From NCBI GenBank assembly GCA_036560445.1, contig DATBRG010000006.1, positions 1 through 64,000 on the forward strand: a stretch of DNA of 64,000 nucleotides, read 5' to 3'. The translations under genes and the position numbers were made by a program. Of the stretch, positions 8,875 through 17,208 are shown piece after piece. The notes beneath the pieces are model-generated. The model was not told where the DNA came from. It ran no database searches and saw only the letters and a list, made by a program, of their open reading frames with translations. This DNA is from DATBRG01 sp036560445. Its GTDB lineage: Bacteria; Pseudomonadota; Gammaproteobacteria; Burkholderiales; Methylophilaceae. Positions within the stretch are counted from its first letter, which is position 1. Every line of letters begins with the position of its first letter.

Positions 8875-9449
8875 CCATATTTCCTAAATTGCCCCACTAC
8901 TACACCAAAGATTTCCAAGTTACCGTGAGGACGTATCGTCGGGTACGCCTTATTGGCTGGGTAAAGCACAAATTCGCCTTTTTCCCGACCTAGGTTTTTT
9001 AAGGTGAATTCGCCGTCCACAATGGCTACTACCATATCGCCAACATTCGCCATCTGACGTTTCTCCACCACCACCATATCGTTGGGCAGGATGCCAGCAT
9101 CAATCATGGAATCGCCTTTGACCTGAATCATGATGGTTTTGGAAGGCTTTTCCACCAGATACTCATCAACCGTGATCGTATCCCTGGCTCCATCGAAAGT
9201 GGCACTTGGCATACCGGCCTTAACAACATCCCCAGCTAATTCGCGCTCAAAAAAGCGTCGGCCCGGCTTTAATCGACCAGTCTCCGTGGATTCCAAATAG
9301 CCTTGAAGCTTGAGCCTTGCGACTAAGGCTGCGGCCGAGGAGCGGGAAGTAAAACCTAGCAGTTGGCATATCTTCGCGAACGATGGCATGGCACGCTCAG
9401 CTGAGTAATAGTCCTGAAGCGTAGAAAGATAATTTGCATCATCACCCAT
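8871..9449 (-). CDS. LexA-like S24 autocleaving repressor
   Basis: 192 residues from the ATG at 9449. An N-terminal winged helix-turn-helix (about 20-60, SFAKICQLLGF then SRSSAAALVARL) is joined to an S24/LexA peptidase domain. The cleavage site Ala78-Gly79, catalytic Ser114 (GDSMID) and Lys151 (FTLKNL) are all present, so RecA-stimulated self-cleavage is expected. The GTG at 9461 would add four residues, but AAGGTGG fits the ATG better as ribosome-binding site. An 18-bp inverted repeat overlapping the promoter implies autoregulation. It may be the SOS repressor itself or a second LexA-family paralog; a canonical lexA elsewhere would decide. Confidence 0.85.
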   Translation of the reverse strand: MGDDANYLSTLQDYYSAERAMPSFAKICQLLGFTSRSSAAALVARLKLQGYLESTETGRLKPGRRFFERELAGDVVKAGMPSATFDGARDTITVDEYLVEKPSKTIMIQVKGDSMIDAGILPNDMVVVEKRQMANVGDMVVAIVDGEFTLKNLGREKGEFVLYPANKAYPTIRPHGNLEIFGVVVGQFRKYG

Positions 9450-9462
9450 CACAATCCCCACC

Positions 9463-9510
9463 TTCGATCAAATGTTCGATAAACACATCTTAATCGAACA
9501 TTTGATCGAA
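9463..9510. promoter_or_regulatory. Perfect 18-bp inverted repeat: operator of LexA-like gene
   Basis: TTCGATCAAATGTTCGAT (9463-9480) and its exact reverse complement (9493-9510) flank 12 bp. Each arm is itself a pseudo-palindrome of the form TCGA-N8-TCGA, so the region may hold two dimer sites whose centres are 30 bp, about three helical turns, apart. On the minus strand a -10 TAAGAT lies in the 12-bp spacer and a TTGCTT -35 lies at the outer edge of the upstream arm, so bound repressor would block the promoter. Confidence 0.75.
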
Positions 9511-9574
9511 AAGCAAATTAAATATTGAATGAACTTAATTGACGGGCGTACAAGAATAGCTGAGGTAACTGAAA

Positions 9575-9605
9575 ACAAAAAAGCAGCAGATTTCTCCGCT
9601 GCTTT
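9575..9605 (-). terminator. Terminator ending the thrS-pheST-ihfA-merR-tRNA-Pro unit
   Basis: Read on the minus strand: AAGCAGC, 10-nt loop, GCTGCTT then a T-run (TTTTTTG). It lies 23 bp beyond the tRNA-Pro CCA end and ends the long minus-strand unit. Confidence 0.85.
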
Positions 9606-9627
9606 CTTCTTAACTCATTAGTTTAAT

Positions 9628-9704
9628 TGGTCGGGACGACAGGATTTGAACCTGCGACCCCTTGTCCCCCAGACAAGTACGCTACCAGGCTGCGCTACGC
9701 CCCG
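9628..9704 (-). tRNA. tRNA-Pro (anticodon GGG)
   Basis: 77 nt with encoded CCA. Acceptor CGGGGCG pairs with CGTCCCG (one G-U), the anticodon stem CTTGT/ACAAG encloses CTGGGGG placing GGG at 34-36, and the T-arm GCAGG-TTCAAAT-CCTGT is intact. It lies just after merR and before a terminator. Confidence 0.97.
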
Positions 9705-9782
9705 AACCGTTGCTGCGCTTGATTAGCAGCAAGCCGTGCATTATAGCGGAAAAGGACTATCTGGGAAAACGGTAAACCGCGA

Positions 9783-10193
9783 TTAGTGCTGCGTGCTGCT
9801 TAGTAAAGCAATCACTTGCAACAGCTCATTGCGCAAAGCAGGGACATCAAAATTCGTGTTCTTAACATTTGCACTTGCCTGTGAAGCATGAGATGCAATG
9901 TCGTTGTTTGGATGATTCTTTACTTCATTTTCATCCAGACGATTACGTGCACCGCTGATAGTGAAGCCTTGTTCGTAAAGCAACTCACGGATACGACGAA
10001 TCAGCAGTACTTCATGATGTTGATAATAGCGACGATTGCCACGACGCTTAACTGGCTTGAGTTGCGTAAACTCTTGCTCCCAGTAGCGCAACACATGAGG
10101 TTTAACACCGCAAAGCTCACTGACTTCACCTATGGTGAAGTAGCGCTTGGCCGGGATAGGCGGGAGCTGAACCTTAAGCCCGTGCTCCGGCAT
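9783..10193 (-). CDS. MerR-family transcriptional regulator
   Basis: 136 residues. The N-terminal MerR winged helix-turn-helix (about 16-85) is clear: YFTIGEVSELCGVKPHVLRYWEQEF, then RRYYQHHEVLLIRRIRELL. The C-terminal part is short and lacks Cys ligands, so it is not a metal sensor of the classic type. This gene follows ihfA in many proteobacteria; its target is not established. It overlaps ihfA by 20 bp, indicating translational coupling within the pheST-ihfA operon. Confidence 0.9.
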   Translation of the reverse strand: MPEHGLKVQLPPIPAKRYFTIGEVSELCGVKPHVLRYWEQEFTQLKPVKRRGNRRYYQHHEVLLIRRIRELLYEQGFTISGARNRLDENEVKNHPNNDIASHASQASANVKNTNFDVPALRNELLQVIALLSSTQH

Positions 10194-10476
10194 AAGCCTC
10201 CTCTACCTTGCTTTTGAGCTTCTGGCTTGCGTGAAAGGTTACAACTCGTCGTGCAGTAATAGGTATTTCTTCACCAGTTTTAGGGTTACGGCCCGGGCGT
10301 TCGGACTTTTGGCGTAATTCAAAATTGCCAAAACCTGAGAGTTTTACGCTATCCCCTACTTCGAGCGCAGTGCGAATCTCTTCAAAGAACGCTTCAACCA
10401 TATCCTTGGCTTCACGTTTATTCAGGCCAACCTGCTCAAACAGCAGATCGGCTAAATCAGCTTTAGTCAGTGTCAT
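10174..10476 (-). CDS. ihfA: Integration host factor subunit alpha
   Basis: 100 residues, the family length. It forms a heterodimer with IHF-beta that bends DNA in recombination, replication and transcription. The N-terminal helical part starts MTLTKADLADLLFE, the DNA-binding beta arm GRNPKTGEEIPI carries the intercalating Pro, and the C-terminus is FHASQKLKSKVE. It lies 42 bp downstream of pheT, the conserved position in proteobacteria, and overlaps merR. Confidence 0.97.
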   Translation of the reverse strand: MTLTKADLADLLFEQVGLNKREAKDMVEAFFEEIRTALEVGDSVKLSGFGNFELRQKSERPGRNPKTGEEIPITARRVVTFHASQKLKSKVEEAYAGARA

Positions 10477-10518
10477 TCAAACCTCTCAACTACTTATTGA
10501 TTTGCTAAATCTTATTTT

Positions 10519-12888
10519 CTATTTTCTGAGTTCAGCATGATGCTGACACACAATTGAATCGAGCAGTTTTGCCATCACTTCATCGGCCTCTGCATCTGTC
10601 AAAGTTTTTTGAGTATCTTGCATAAGCACAAGAAATGCAAGGCTTTTTTTGCCGTCGGCTATACTTTTTCCGCGATAAACATCGAACAAAGCAATGCCGA
10701 TAACCAGTGGAATTCTCAGCGCTCGCATCGTATGCAGCAATTCTTGCACCGGTAGTTTTTCATCAACAATCACAGCTAGATCACGACGCACCGGCGGGAA
10801 TTTACCTACCTCTGCATACCGCATCAGACCGCGCTTCAGAAGTGGGGCCACATCCAGCTCAAACAAGACTGCACCACGCGGCAATTGATAATGCTGCTGC
10901 CACTTTGGATGCAGCTTGCCTATCCAGCCTATCGCTTGATTATCGATCATCACTCTTGCAGATTGACCCGGGTGTAGTGCTGGATGCGTTGCTGGCTCAT
11001 ACTTCGCAAAGCCATGAGTCAGTAAATCCACATCGGCTTTCAGGTCGTAAAAATCTACCTCTCGTGCACTCGCTGCCCACTGCTCTGGCATTGCATCACC
11101 ATAAGCCAAGGCCGATATACGCGTGGTCTCGTTATAGCCACCATTACTCACCGTATAAATAGCACCAATCTCAAACAAGCGCACACGTTCCTGCTTGCGA
11201 TTCAAATTGTATACCAGGGTATCGAGCAAACCGCCCCACAGCCCTGAGCGCATCACACTCATATTGCTGGCGATCGGGTTTTTCAGCGGGATCGGGTTGG
11301 CATTACCTAACAAATCCCGCTCCCAGCTTTCATCAACGAAGCTATAGCTGACAATCTCCTGATAACCACTAGCAGCAAGTGCATCGCGCAATACTGTCCT
11401 GCTTATAAGGGTTTCAGTAGCCGGTAGCATACGCATATCAGCATGTGGCGCAGTAGCCGGAATATTATCGTAGCCATGCAGACGTGCAATTTCTTCAATC
11501 AGGTCTTCTTCAATTTCAATATCAAAGCGGTAGCTGGGCGGCGTCACCTCAAATACTCCCGCTACGTTCTTATACGCAAAACCAAGCTGATCAAATAGCT
11601 TGGATACTGTAGCAGCATCTAGCTCGATGCCTAGCACGGCCAGCAAACGACCCATACGCAAACGTACCGGCTGACGTTCCGGCAATTTACCTACCACTTC
11701 GGTGACCGGCCCTGCAATACCACCACAGATTTGCTGTATCAGTGTCGTGGCGTGTTCTAGTGCTTGGCGCGTATTGGAAAAATCGACACCTCGCTCGAAG
11801 CGGTAGGATGAGTCAGTTGAGAAGTTCAGGCGACGCGCCTTGCCAACAATCGCAGATGGGGCAAAAAAAGCACTTTCCAAGAAAATATCACGGGTGCTAT
11901 CAGAAACGGCGGTACTAACGCCACCCATGATACCGGCCAGTGCCACAGCACCGCTGTCATCCGCGATCACCAGCATATCGGCATCCAGTACTACGATCTG
12001 CTGATTCAATAATTCGATCTTCTCGGCAGGCTTGGCCATACGCACCTGGATATTCCCTTGCAGTTTGTCTGCGTCAAACGCATGCAGGGGCTGGCCCAGT
12101 TCCAGCAACACATAATTGGTGATATCGACGATGGCACTGATACTGCGCAGCCCACTACGTTCCAGGCGACGCACCATCCAGTCTGGTGTCTTAGCGTTAG
12201 CATTAACGCCTGTGACCATGCGCCCGGCATAACGTGGGCAGGCCTCTACGGCCTGGATTTCAACACCTTTTTTCGCGCCAGAAGCAGCCGCTGCCAGGCT
12301 GATTTCAGACAGTTTGAGGGCTGCGCCCGTCAGGGCAGCCACATCACGTGCGATGCCGACAATGCTCAGGCAATCGCTACGATTAGGCGTGAGCTTGAGC
12401 GTGAATAGTTTATCGTCGAGTTGCAGGTAATCACGGATACTCTGCCCAACAGCAATATCTTCAGGTAGTTCCAGCAGACCGCTACTCTCATCAGCCAATC
12501 CCAGCTCTTTGGCTGAGCACATCATGCCGAAAGACTCGACGCCACGCACCTTGGCCTGCTTGATATTGAAGCCAGGCGCATTTTCACTAGGTAATTGGGC
12601 ACCCACCAGTGCACAAGGTGCCTTGAGGCCGGCACGTGCATTGGCTGCACCACAGACAATCTGCAGGGGCTCGCCGCTACCAATATCCACTTTGCAGATT
12701 TGCAAACGGTCGGCATCAGGGTGTTTTTCTGCGCTGATGATCTGCGCCACTACAACTTTGGTGAACATTGCAGCGACAGGCTCCAACGCTTCCACCTCAA
12801 GGCCAGCCATGGTCAAAGTGTGGCTCAGAGCCTCACTATCCAGTGCTGGATTTACATAGCTACGTAGCCACTGTTCGGAGAATTGCAT
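10519..12888 (-). CDS. pheT: Phenylalanine-tRNA ligase beta subunit
   Basis: 789 residues from the ATG at 12888 (MQFSEQWLRSYVN), the family start; an upstream in-frame start would overlap pheS and is unlikely. Together with PheS it forms the alpha2-beta2 enzyme charging tRNA-Phe. Visible parts: N-terminal tRNA-binding/OB-like domain (about 40-150), B3/B4 editing region, B5 domains, the catalytic-like module, and the C-terminal FDX anticodon-binding domain (YAEVGKFPPVRRDLAVIVDEKLP, about 690-789). Seven bases separate it from pheS. Confidence 0.97.
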   Translation of the reverse strand: MQFSEQWLRSYVNPALDSEALSHTLTMAGLEVEALEPVAAMFTKVVVAQIISAEKHPDADRLQICKVDIGSGEPLQIVCGAANARAGLKAPCALVGAQLPSENAPGFNIKQAKVRGVESFGMMCSAKELGLADESSGLLELPEDIAVGQSIRDYLQLDDKLFTLKLTPNRSDCLSIVGIARDVAALTGAALKLSEISLAAAASGAKKGVEIQAVEACPRYAGRMVTGVNANAKTPDWMVRRLERSGLRSISAIVDITNYVLLELGQPLHAFDADKLQGNIQVRMAKPAEKIELLNQQIVVLDADMLVIADDSGAVALAGIMGGVSTAVSDSTRDIFLESAFFAPSAIVGKARRLNFSTDSSYRFERGVDFSNTRQALEHATTLIQQICGGIAGPVTEVVGKLPERQPVRLRMGRLLAVLGIELDAATVSKLFDQLGFAYKNVAGVFEVTPPSYRFDIEIEEDLIEEIARLHGYDNIPATAPHADMRMLPATETLISRTVLRDALAASGYQEIVSYSFVDESWERDLLGNANPIPLKNPIASNMSVMRSGLWGGLLDTLVYNLNRKQERVRLFEIGAIYTVSNGGYNETTRISALAYGDAMPEQWAASAREVDFYDLKADVDLLTHGFAKYEPATHPALHPGQSARVMIDNQAIGWIGKLHPKWQQHYQLPRGAVLFELDVAPLLKRGLMRYAEVGKFPPVRRDLAVIVDEKLPVQELLHTMRALRIPLVIGIALFDVYRGKSIADGKKSLAFLVLMQDTQKTLTDAEADEVMAKLLDSIVCQHHAELRK

Positions 12889-12895
12889 GTGGTCT

Positions 12896-13879
12896 CTAGT
12901 TAAATTGTTTGAGGAAACGCATATCGTTATCAAAGAACAACCGGAGGTCATTCACGCCGTAGCGCAACATGGTTAAACGCTCGACACCAAGGCCAAAGGC
13001 GAAACCACGGTATTTTTCGCTGTCGATACCAACATGGCGGAACACCTCAGGATGCACCATACCGCAACCGCCAATCTCCAGCCAGCCGCCATTCCAGCTC
13101 ATGTCCATCTCGGCAGAAGGCTCGGTGAATGGGAAGAACGATGGGCGGAAACGTACCTGCAGATCGTCACGCTCAAAGAAACGCTGCAGGAAATCCTGCA
13201 CCACGCCCTTGAGGTTGGCAAAGCTAATGTTTTCATCTACCCATAGCCCCTCAACTTGGTGAAACATGGGTGAGTGCGTCGCGTCGGAATCCACACGGTA
13301 GACGCGCCCCGGCGCAATGATCTTCAACGGGGGTTCCTTGTCCTGCATGTAGTGCACCTGCACCGGTGAGGTATGAGTACGTAGCACATGCTGATCGTCA
13401 ACATAGAATGTATCGTGCATGGCACGCGCTGGATGATCATCCGGGATATTCAGCGCAGTAAAATTATAAAAATCGGTTTCGATCTCTGGGCCCTCAGCCA
13501 CCTCGAAACCAATCGAATGGAACAGCTGCTCAATGCGGTTAAGCGTCAGTGTCACCGGGTGCAAACCACCCTTGCCATTGCTACGCGCTGGCAGCGTCAC
13601 ATCAAGCGACTCAGCAGCTAGTTGCTGCGCCTGCTCGGCTTGCAGAATAGCTTCACGCCTGACTTTCAATGCTTCTTCCACGCCCTGCTTTACCACATTG
13701 ATGGCAGCACCGGCAGCAGGACGCTCTTCGGCAGAAAGCTTGCCTAGGCCTTTAAGCTGTTCGGTAAGTAGTCCGCTCTTACCCAGATAGCGCGCCTTAG
13801 CTTGCTCCAGATCGTTAATCGTGTCGCAGGCGGCGAAATCGCGTTGGGCTTCTGGCAGTATTTGTTCTAGTTTTTCCAT
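12896..13879 (-). CDS. pheS: Phenylalanine-tRNA ligase alpha subunit
   Basis: 327 residues, family length. An N-terminal coiled coil (about 1-90) precedes the class II catalytic core. Motif 2 includes FHQVEGLWVDE, and motif 3 is GLGVERLTMLRYGVNDLR near 300. The substrate-pocket region includes FRPSFFPFTEPS and GCGMVHPEV. The gene lies 59 bp downstream of rplT, with a strong terminator hairpin in that gap, so its expression probably depends on regulated read-through. Confidence 0.97.
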   Translation of the reverse strand: MEKLEQILPEAQRDFAACDTINDLEQAKARYLGKSGLLTEQLKGLGKLSAEERPAAGAAINVVKQGVEEALKVRREAILQAEQAQQLAAESLDVTLPARSNGKGGLHPVTLTLNRIEQLFHSIGFEVAEGPEIETDFYNFTALNIPDDHPARAMHDTFYVDDQHVLRTHTSPVQVHYMQDKEPPLKIIAPGRVYRVDSDATHSPMFHQVEGLWVDENISFANLKGVVQDFLQRFFERDDLQVRFRPSFFPFTEPSAEMDMSWNGGWLEIGGCGMVHPEVFRHVGIDSEKYRGFAFGLGVERLTMLRYGVNDLRLFFDNDMRFLKQFN

Positions 13880-13896
13880 ATTCGAAATTATGCCGT

Positions 13897-13921
13897 AAAA
13901 AAAGGAGGCACATGGCCTCCT
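13897..13921 (-). terminator. Terminator or attenuator between rplT and pheS
   Basis: On the minus strand AGGAGGC, 5-nt loop, GCCTCCT followed by a run of seven T in total, ending 17 bp before the pheS start. The stem is perfect over 7 bp. It must either end the infC-rpmI-rplT message or act as an attenuator for pheST, as known in enterobacteria. There is no room between it and rplT for a separate Phe-rich leader peptide, and no promoter of its own is visible. Confidence 0.85.
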
Positions 13922-13938
13922 CTTTCTACGATTGCGAT

Positions 13939-14298
13939 TTAAGCAGCGAGACCGGTTTTAGCCAATTCAACAAATTTGGCAAAAGCTGGTTTATCAAATA
14001 CTGCAAGATCAGCCAGTACTTTACGATCCACTTCAATAGCTGACTTCTTCAGACCGTTCATGAAACGGCTGTAGGTCAGGCCAAATTCGCGTGAACCAGC
14101 ATTGATACGGGCAATCCACAATGCGCGGAACTGACGCTTCTTCTGACGACGGTCACGGTATGCGTACTGACCGGCCTTCATCACCGCCTGCTTGGCAACG
14201 CGGTAGACGTTCTTGCGACGGCCGCGGTAACCCTTGGCAGCGTCTAAAACTTTTTTATGGCGGGCGCGGGCGATGACGCCACGTTTAACTCTAGGCAT
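13939..14298 (-). CDS. rplT: 50S ribosomal protein L20
   Basis: 119 residues, basic N-terminus MPRVKRGVIARARHKKVL, followed by the conserved GYRGRRKNVYRVAKQAVMKAG and YAYRDRRQKKRQFRALWI segments. L20 binds 23S rRNA early in assembly and in E. coli represses its own operon. It lies 12 bp after rpmI. The ATG has a GGAGAA ribosome-binding site. Confidence 0.98.
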   Translation of the reverse strand: MPRVKRGVIARARHKKVLDAAKGYRGRRKNVYRVAKQAVMKAGQYAYRDRRQKKRQFRALWIARINAGSREFGLTYSRFMNGLKKSAIEVDRKVLADLAVFDKPAFAKFVELAKTGLAA

Positions 14299-14310
14299 GG
14301 TTCATTCTCC

Positions 14311-14508
14311 TTATTGAGTCGGCATCATAGCGCGTACGCGCTTGACATCAGTTGGGGAAACGATCGCCGTGCCGCGCAGTTTGCGCTTTTGCTTGGTGGT
14401 CTTCTTGGTGAGGATGTGGCGCAGGTGCGAATGGGTACGCTTGACCTTGCCATTCCCCAAGAACTTGAAGCGCTTTTTTGCGCCGCTCTTAGTCTTCATT
14501 TTTGGCAT
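14311..14508 (-). CDS. rpmI: 50S ribosomal protein L35
   Basis: 65 residues, strongly basic: MPKMKTKSGAKKRF, KRTHSHLRHILTKKTTKQKR and the C-terminal VKRVRAMMPTQ. It is the usual partner of rplT downstream of infC. The ATG is preceded by AGGAG. The intergenic gap to infC is unusually long (193 bp) and filled by a palindromic element. Confidence 0.97.
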   Translation of the reverse strand: MPKMKTKSGAKKRFKFLGNGKVKRTHSHLRHILTKKTTKQKRKLRGTAIVSPTDVKRVRAMMPTQ

Positions 14509-14589
14509 TTTGTTCTCCTTTGAGAGTAGTTAAGAGTGCTTAGGCATGCCATTTCGCCGTATCACTCAGAATCCTTTTAAACCTGCTGC

Positions 14590-14685
14590 GCGATTTGATT
14601 GCTGCGTTGCGCGGTGCTCGAATACTCGCCGTACTATTTGTACTGTCTCGTATTTTGCGCTCCGTGCGCCTTACACTCAAATCGC
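14590..14685. repeat. Nested imperfect palindrome between infC and rpmI
   Basis: GCGATTTGA (14590-14598) is the exact complement of TCAAATCGC (14677-14685). Inside it, CGAATAC (14619-14625) faces GTATTTTG (14650-14657), and GTAC (14631-14634) faces GTAC (14640-14643) around a 5-nt loop. The element would fold as one long interrupted hairpin in the operon mRNA or as DNA. Its form resembles dispersed palindromic repeats of proteobacteria, but no second copy was found here. It could influence translation or mRNA stability of rpmI-rplT. Confidence 0.6.
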
Positions 14686-14701
14686 TCGCTACGGTTTTTT
14701 C

Positions 14702-15226
14702 TTACTTTGCTTTTTTGTGAGGTCCTAAAACCATCACCATCTGCCGGCCTTCCATCTTGGGGAACTGCTCGACTACTGCGTATTCCTGCAAATCTGCTTC
14801 CACACGTTTGAGCAGTGCCAAACCCAGCTCCTGGTGCGTAATTTCACGGCCGCGGAAACGCAATGTCACCTTGGCCTTGTCACCTTCTTGCAAGAAGCGT
14901 ATCAAATTGCGCAACTTAACGTTGTAGTCACCATCGTCCGTACCCGGACGGAACTTCACTTCTTTTACCTGAACCTGCTTTTGCTTAAGACGGGCTTCAT
15001 GCTGCTTTTTACTCTCGGCATATTTGAATTTGCCGTAATCCATCAGCCTACATACCGGTGGTGCTGCCTGCGGTGCGATTTCGACCAGATCGATATCAGC
15101 TTCTTCAGCCTTGGCAAACGCCTCGTTCAAACTCATGATACCGAGAGGCTCGCCTTCTATACCTACCAACCGAACCTGAGGAGCAGTAATGTCGCCGTTG
15201 ATTCGTACTTCTTTGTCTTGAGCTAT
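14702..15226 (-). CDS. infC: Translation initiation factor IF-3, apparent AUA start
   Basis: 174 residues if begun at ATA 15226. IF-3 keeps 30S subunits free and discriminates against non-canonical start codons. The N-domain starts with the conserved VRINGDITAPQVRL; the linker is KFKYAESKKQHEARLKQKQ; the C-domain includes VKEVKFRPGTDDGDYNVKLRN and ends PKMEGRQMVMVLGP. An in-frame TAA lies just upstream, and no ATG, GTG or TTG precedes the conserved N-terminus. ATA, six bases after GGAGAA, is the only well-placed start. This parallels the AUU start used for autoregulation in E. coli. Confidence 0.93.
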   Translation of the reverse strand: MAQDKEVRINGDITAPQVRLVGIEGEPLGIMSLNEAFAKAEEADIDLVEIAPQAAPPVCRLMDYGKFKYAESKKQHEARLKQKQVQVKEVKFRPGTDDGDYNVKLRNLIRFLQEGDKAKVTLRFRGREITHQELGLALLKRVEADLQEYAVVEQFPKMEGRQMVMVLGPHKKAK

Positions 15227-15285
15227 CGCAAATTCTCCAGTTGTTAATTAAACGGCAACAAAAAATCAGGCCGCGCTACCATCAG

Positions 15286-17208
15286 TTAAACCTTGGTTTT
15301 TATCTCAGCCTGCAAACGTTCTATGAACGCTTGTAATGACATGGAACCCAGGTCTTCACCTTTTCTGGTACGCACGGCCACTTGCCCGCTTTGCATTTCG
15401 CGCTCACCTGCAACCAGCAGATAAGGCAGCTTTTGCATGCTATGTTCGCGTATTTTATAGGTTATTTTCTCATTCCTCAAGTCTGATTCAACACGGAAAC
15501 CGTTTTTACGCAGTTCCGCAACGACTTGAGCAACATATTCAGCCTGACCATCACTGATGTTGAGTACCATGACTTGTACCGGCGCGAGCCATAATGGCAT
15601 GGCGCCGGCATAGTTTTCAATCAGTATCCCAATGAAGCGCTCCATGGAGCCAACAATGGCGCGGTGCAGCATTACCGGCCGCTTACGCGAGTTATCTTCT
15701 GCCACATACTCAGCATCAAGACGCTCTGGCAGGTTGAAATCCAACTGGATGGTACCGCACTGCCACAGACGGCCAAGGCTATCTTTCAGGGTAAATTCGA
15801 TCTTGGGGCCATAGAAGGCACCTTCGCCCGGCTGCAGATCAAAGGCCAGATTATTCTTTCTGAGCGCTGCATCCAGCGAAGTTTCGGCCTTATCCCAGGT
15901 TTCATCTGAGCCTACGCGCTTTTCCGGACGAGTGGATAGCTTGACCAATACTTCCTTGAAGCCGAAATCGTCATAGGCTTTGTACAACATGTCGATAAAC
16001 GAGGCGACTTCTGACTCGATCTGCTCTTCGGTACAAAATATATGCGCATCATCCTGCGTAAAACCACGCACGCGCATCAGGCCATGCAAGGCGCCGGATG
16101 GCTCGTTACGGTGGCAGGAGCCGAACTCGGCAAGACGCAACGGCAGGTCACGGTAGCTGTGTAAACCGCTATTGAATATCTGGATATGGCCTGGGCAGTT
16201 CATGGGCTTGACGGCGTAATCGCGGTTTTCCGAGGCCGTGGTGAACATGTTCTCGCGGTAGTTCTGCCAGTGGCCGGACTTTTCCCATAGCGTACGGTCC
16301 ATGATGGTCGGCGTCTTGACTTCCTGGTAGCCGTAATCGCGGAACATATTACGCATGTATTGCTCGACTTCCTGCCAGATGCTCCAGCCGCGAGGATGCC
16401 AGAACACCATGCCCGGCGCCTCGTCCTGCATATGGAAATAGTCGAGTTGCTTGCCCAGTTTACGGTGGTCGCGCTTCTCCGCTTCTTCCAGCATGTGCAG
16501 GTAAGCGTCGAGGTCTTCCTTCTTGGCCCATGCCGTGCCATAAATGCGCTGCAGCATCTCGTTATTGGAGTCACCACGCCAGTATGCACCCGCCAGCTTC
16601 ATGAGCTTGAAGGCCTTGAGCTTGCCGGTGGACGGCACGTGTGGGCCACGGCAGAGGTCAGTGAACTTGCCTTCAGAATAGAGCGACACATCCTGATCAG
16701 CAGGAATCGAGGCAATGATCTCCGCCTTGTAATGCTCGCCGATAGACTTGAAGTAAGCAACCGCTTCGTCACGTGGCAATACTTTACGCGTCACCTGCTC
16801 GTCCTTCTTCGCCAGCTCAGCCATCTTGTTCTCGATAGCTATCAGGTCTTCCGGAGTGAACGGGCGTTTGTAGGAGAAATCGTAGTAAAAGCCATTTTCG
16901 ATGACAGGGCCTATGGTCACTTGTGCGTCAGGGAACAACTCCTTGACCGCATAGGCGAGCAAATGCGCCGTGGAATGGCGAATGATGTCGACGCCATCAG
17001 GGCTTTTATCAGTAACAATCGCCAAGTCAGCATCTTGAGTAATGAGATAACTGGTATCGACCAGCTTAGGCTCTTGGTTTTCAATCGTTACCTTACCGGC
17101 CAGCGCCGCCTTGGCCAAGCCCGCACCTATACTCATCGCTACATCAGCGACGGTTACAGGGGCGTCGAACTTACGTTCCGAACCATCAGGCAATCGAATA
17201 ACCGGCAT
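15286..17208 (-). CDS. thrS: Threonine-tRNA ligase
   Basis: 640 residues, family length. Order: TGS domain (about 1-62), the editing domain with zinc-site-like HSTAHLLAYAVKELFP (HxxxH) and the CRGPHVPSTG segment, the class II core (about 245-535, motif 2 FGSCHRNEPSGALHGLMRVRGF, motif 3 LHRAIVGSMERFIGILIE), and the C-terminal anticodon-binding domain (about 540-640). It charges tRNA-Thr and hydrolyses Ser-tRNA-Thr. It is the first protein gene of the long minus-strand operon, transcribed after tRNA-Val, and lies 59 bp before infC. Confidence 0.98.
   Translation of the reverse strand: MPVIRLPDGSERKFDAPVTVADVAMSIGAGLAKAALAGKVTIENQEPKLVDTSYLITQDADLAIVTDKSPDGVDIIRHSTAHLLAYAVKELFPDAQVTIGPVIENGFYYDFSYKRPFTPEDLIAIENKMAELAKKDEQVTRKVLPRDEAVAYFKSIGEHYKAEIIASIPADQDVSLYSEGKFTDLCRGPHVPSTGKLKAFKLMKLAGAYWRGDSNNEMLQRIYGTAWAKKEDLDAYLHMLEEAEKRDHRKLGKQLDYFHMQDEAPGMVFWHPRGWSIWQEVEQYMRNMFRDYGYQEVKTPTIMDRTLWEKSGHWQNYRENMFTTASENRDYAVKPMNCPGHIQIFNSGLHSYRDLPLRLAEFGSCHRNEPSGALHGLMRVRGFTQDDAHIFCTEEQIESEVASFIDMLYKAYDDFGFKEVLVKLSTRPEKRVGSDETWDKAETSLDAALRKNNLAFDLQPGEGAFYGPKIEFTLKDSLGRLWQCGTIQLDFNLPERLDAEYVAEDNSRKRPVMLHRAIVGSMERFIGILIENYAGAMPLWLAPVQVMVLNISDGQAEYVAQVVAELRKNGFRVESDLRNEKITYKIREHSMQKLPYLLVAGEREMQSGQVAVRTRKGEDLGSMSLQAFIERLQAEIKTKV

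Noticed and set aside
12058..12408. Plus-strand frame inside pheT
   Set aside because: Shadow of pheT with no family resemblance.
12889..12951. Upstream extension of pheT to 12951
   Set aside because: Would overlap pheS by 56 bp and adds a non-conserved N-terminus; MQFSEQWL at 12888 is the family start.
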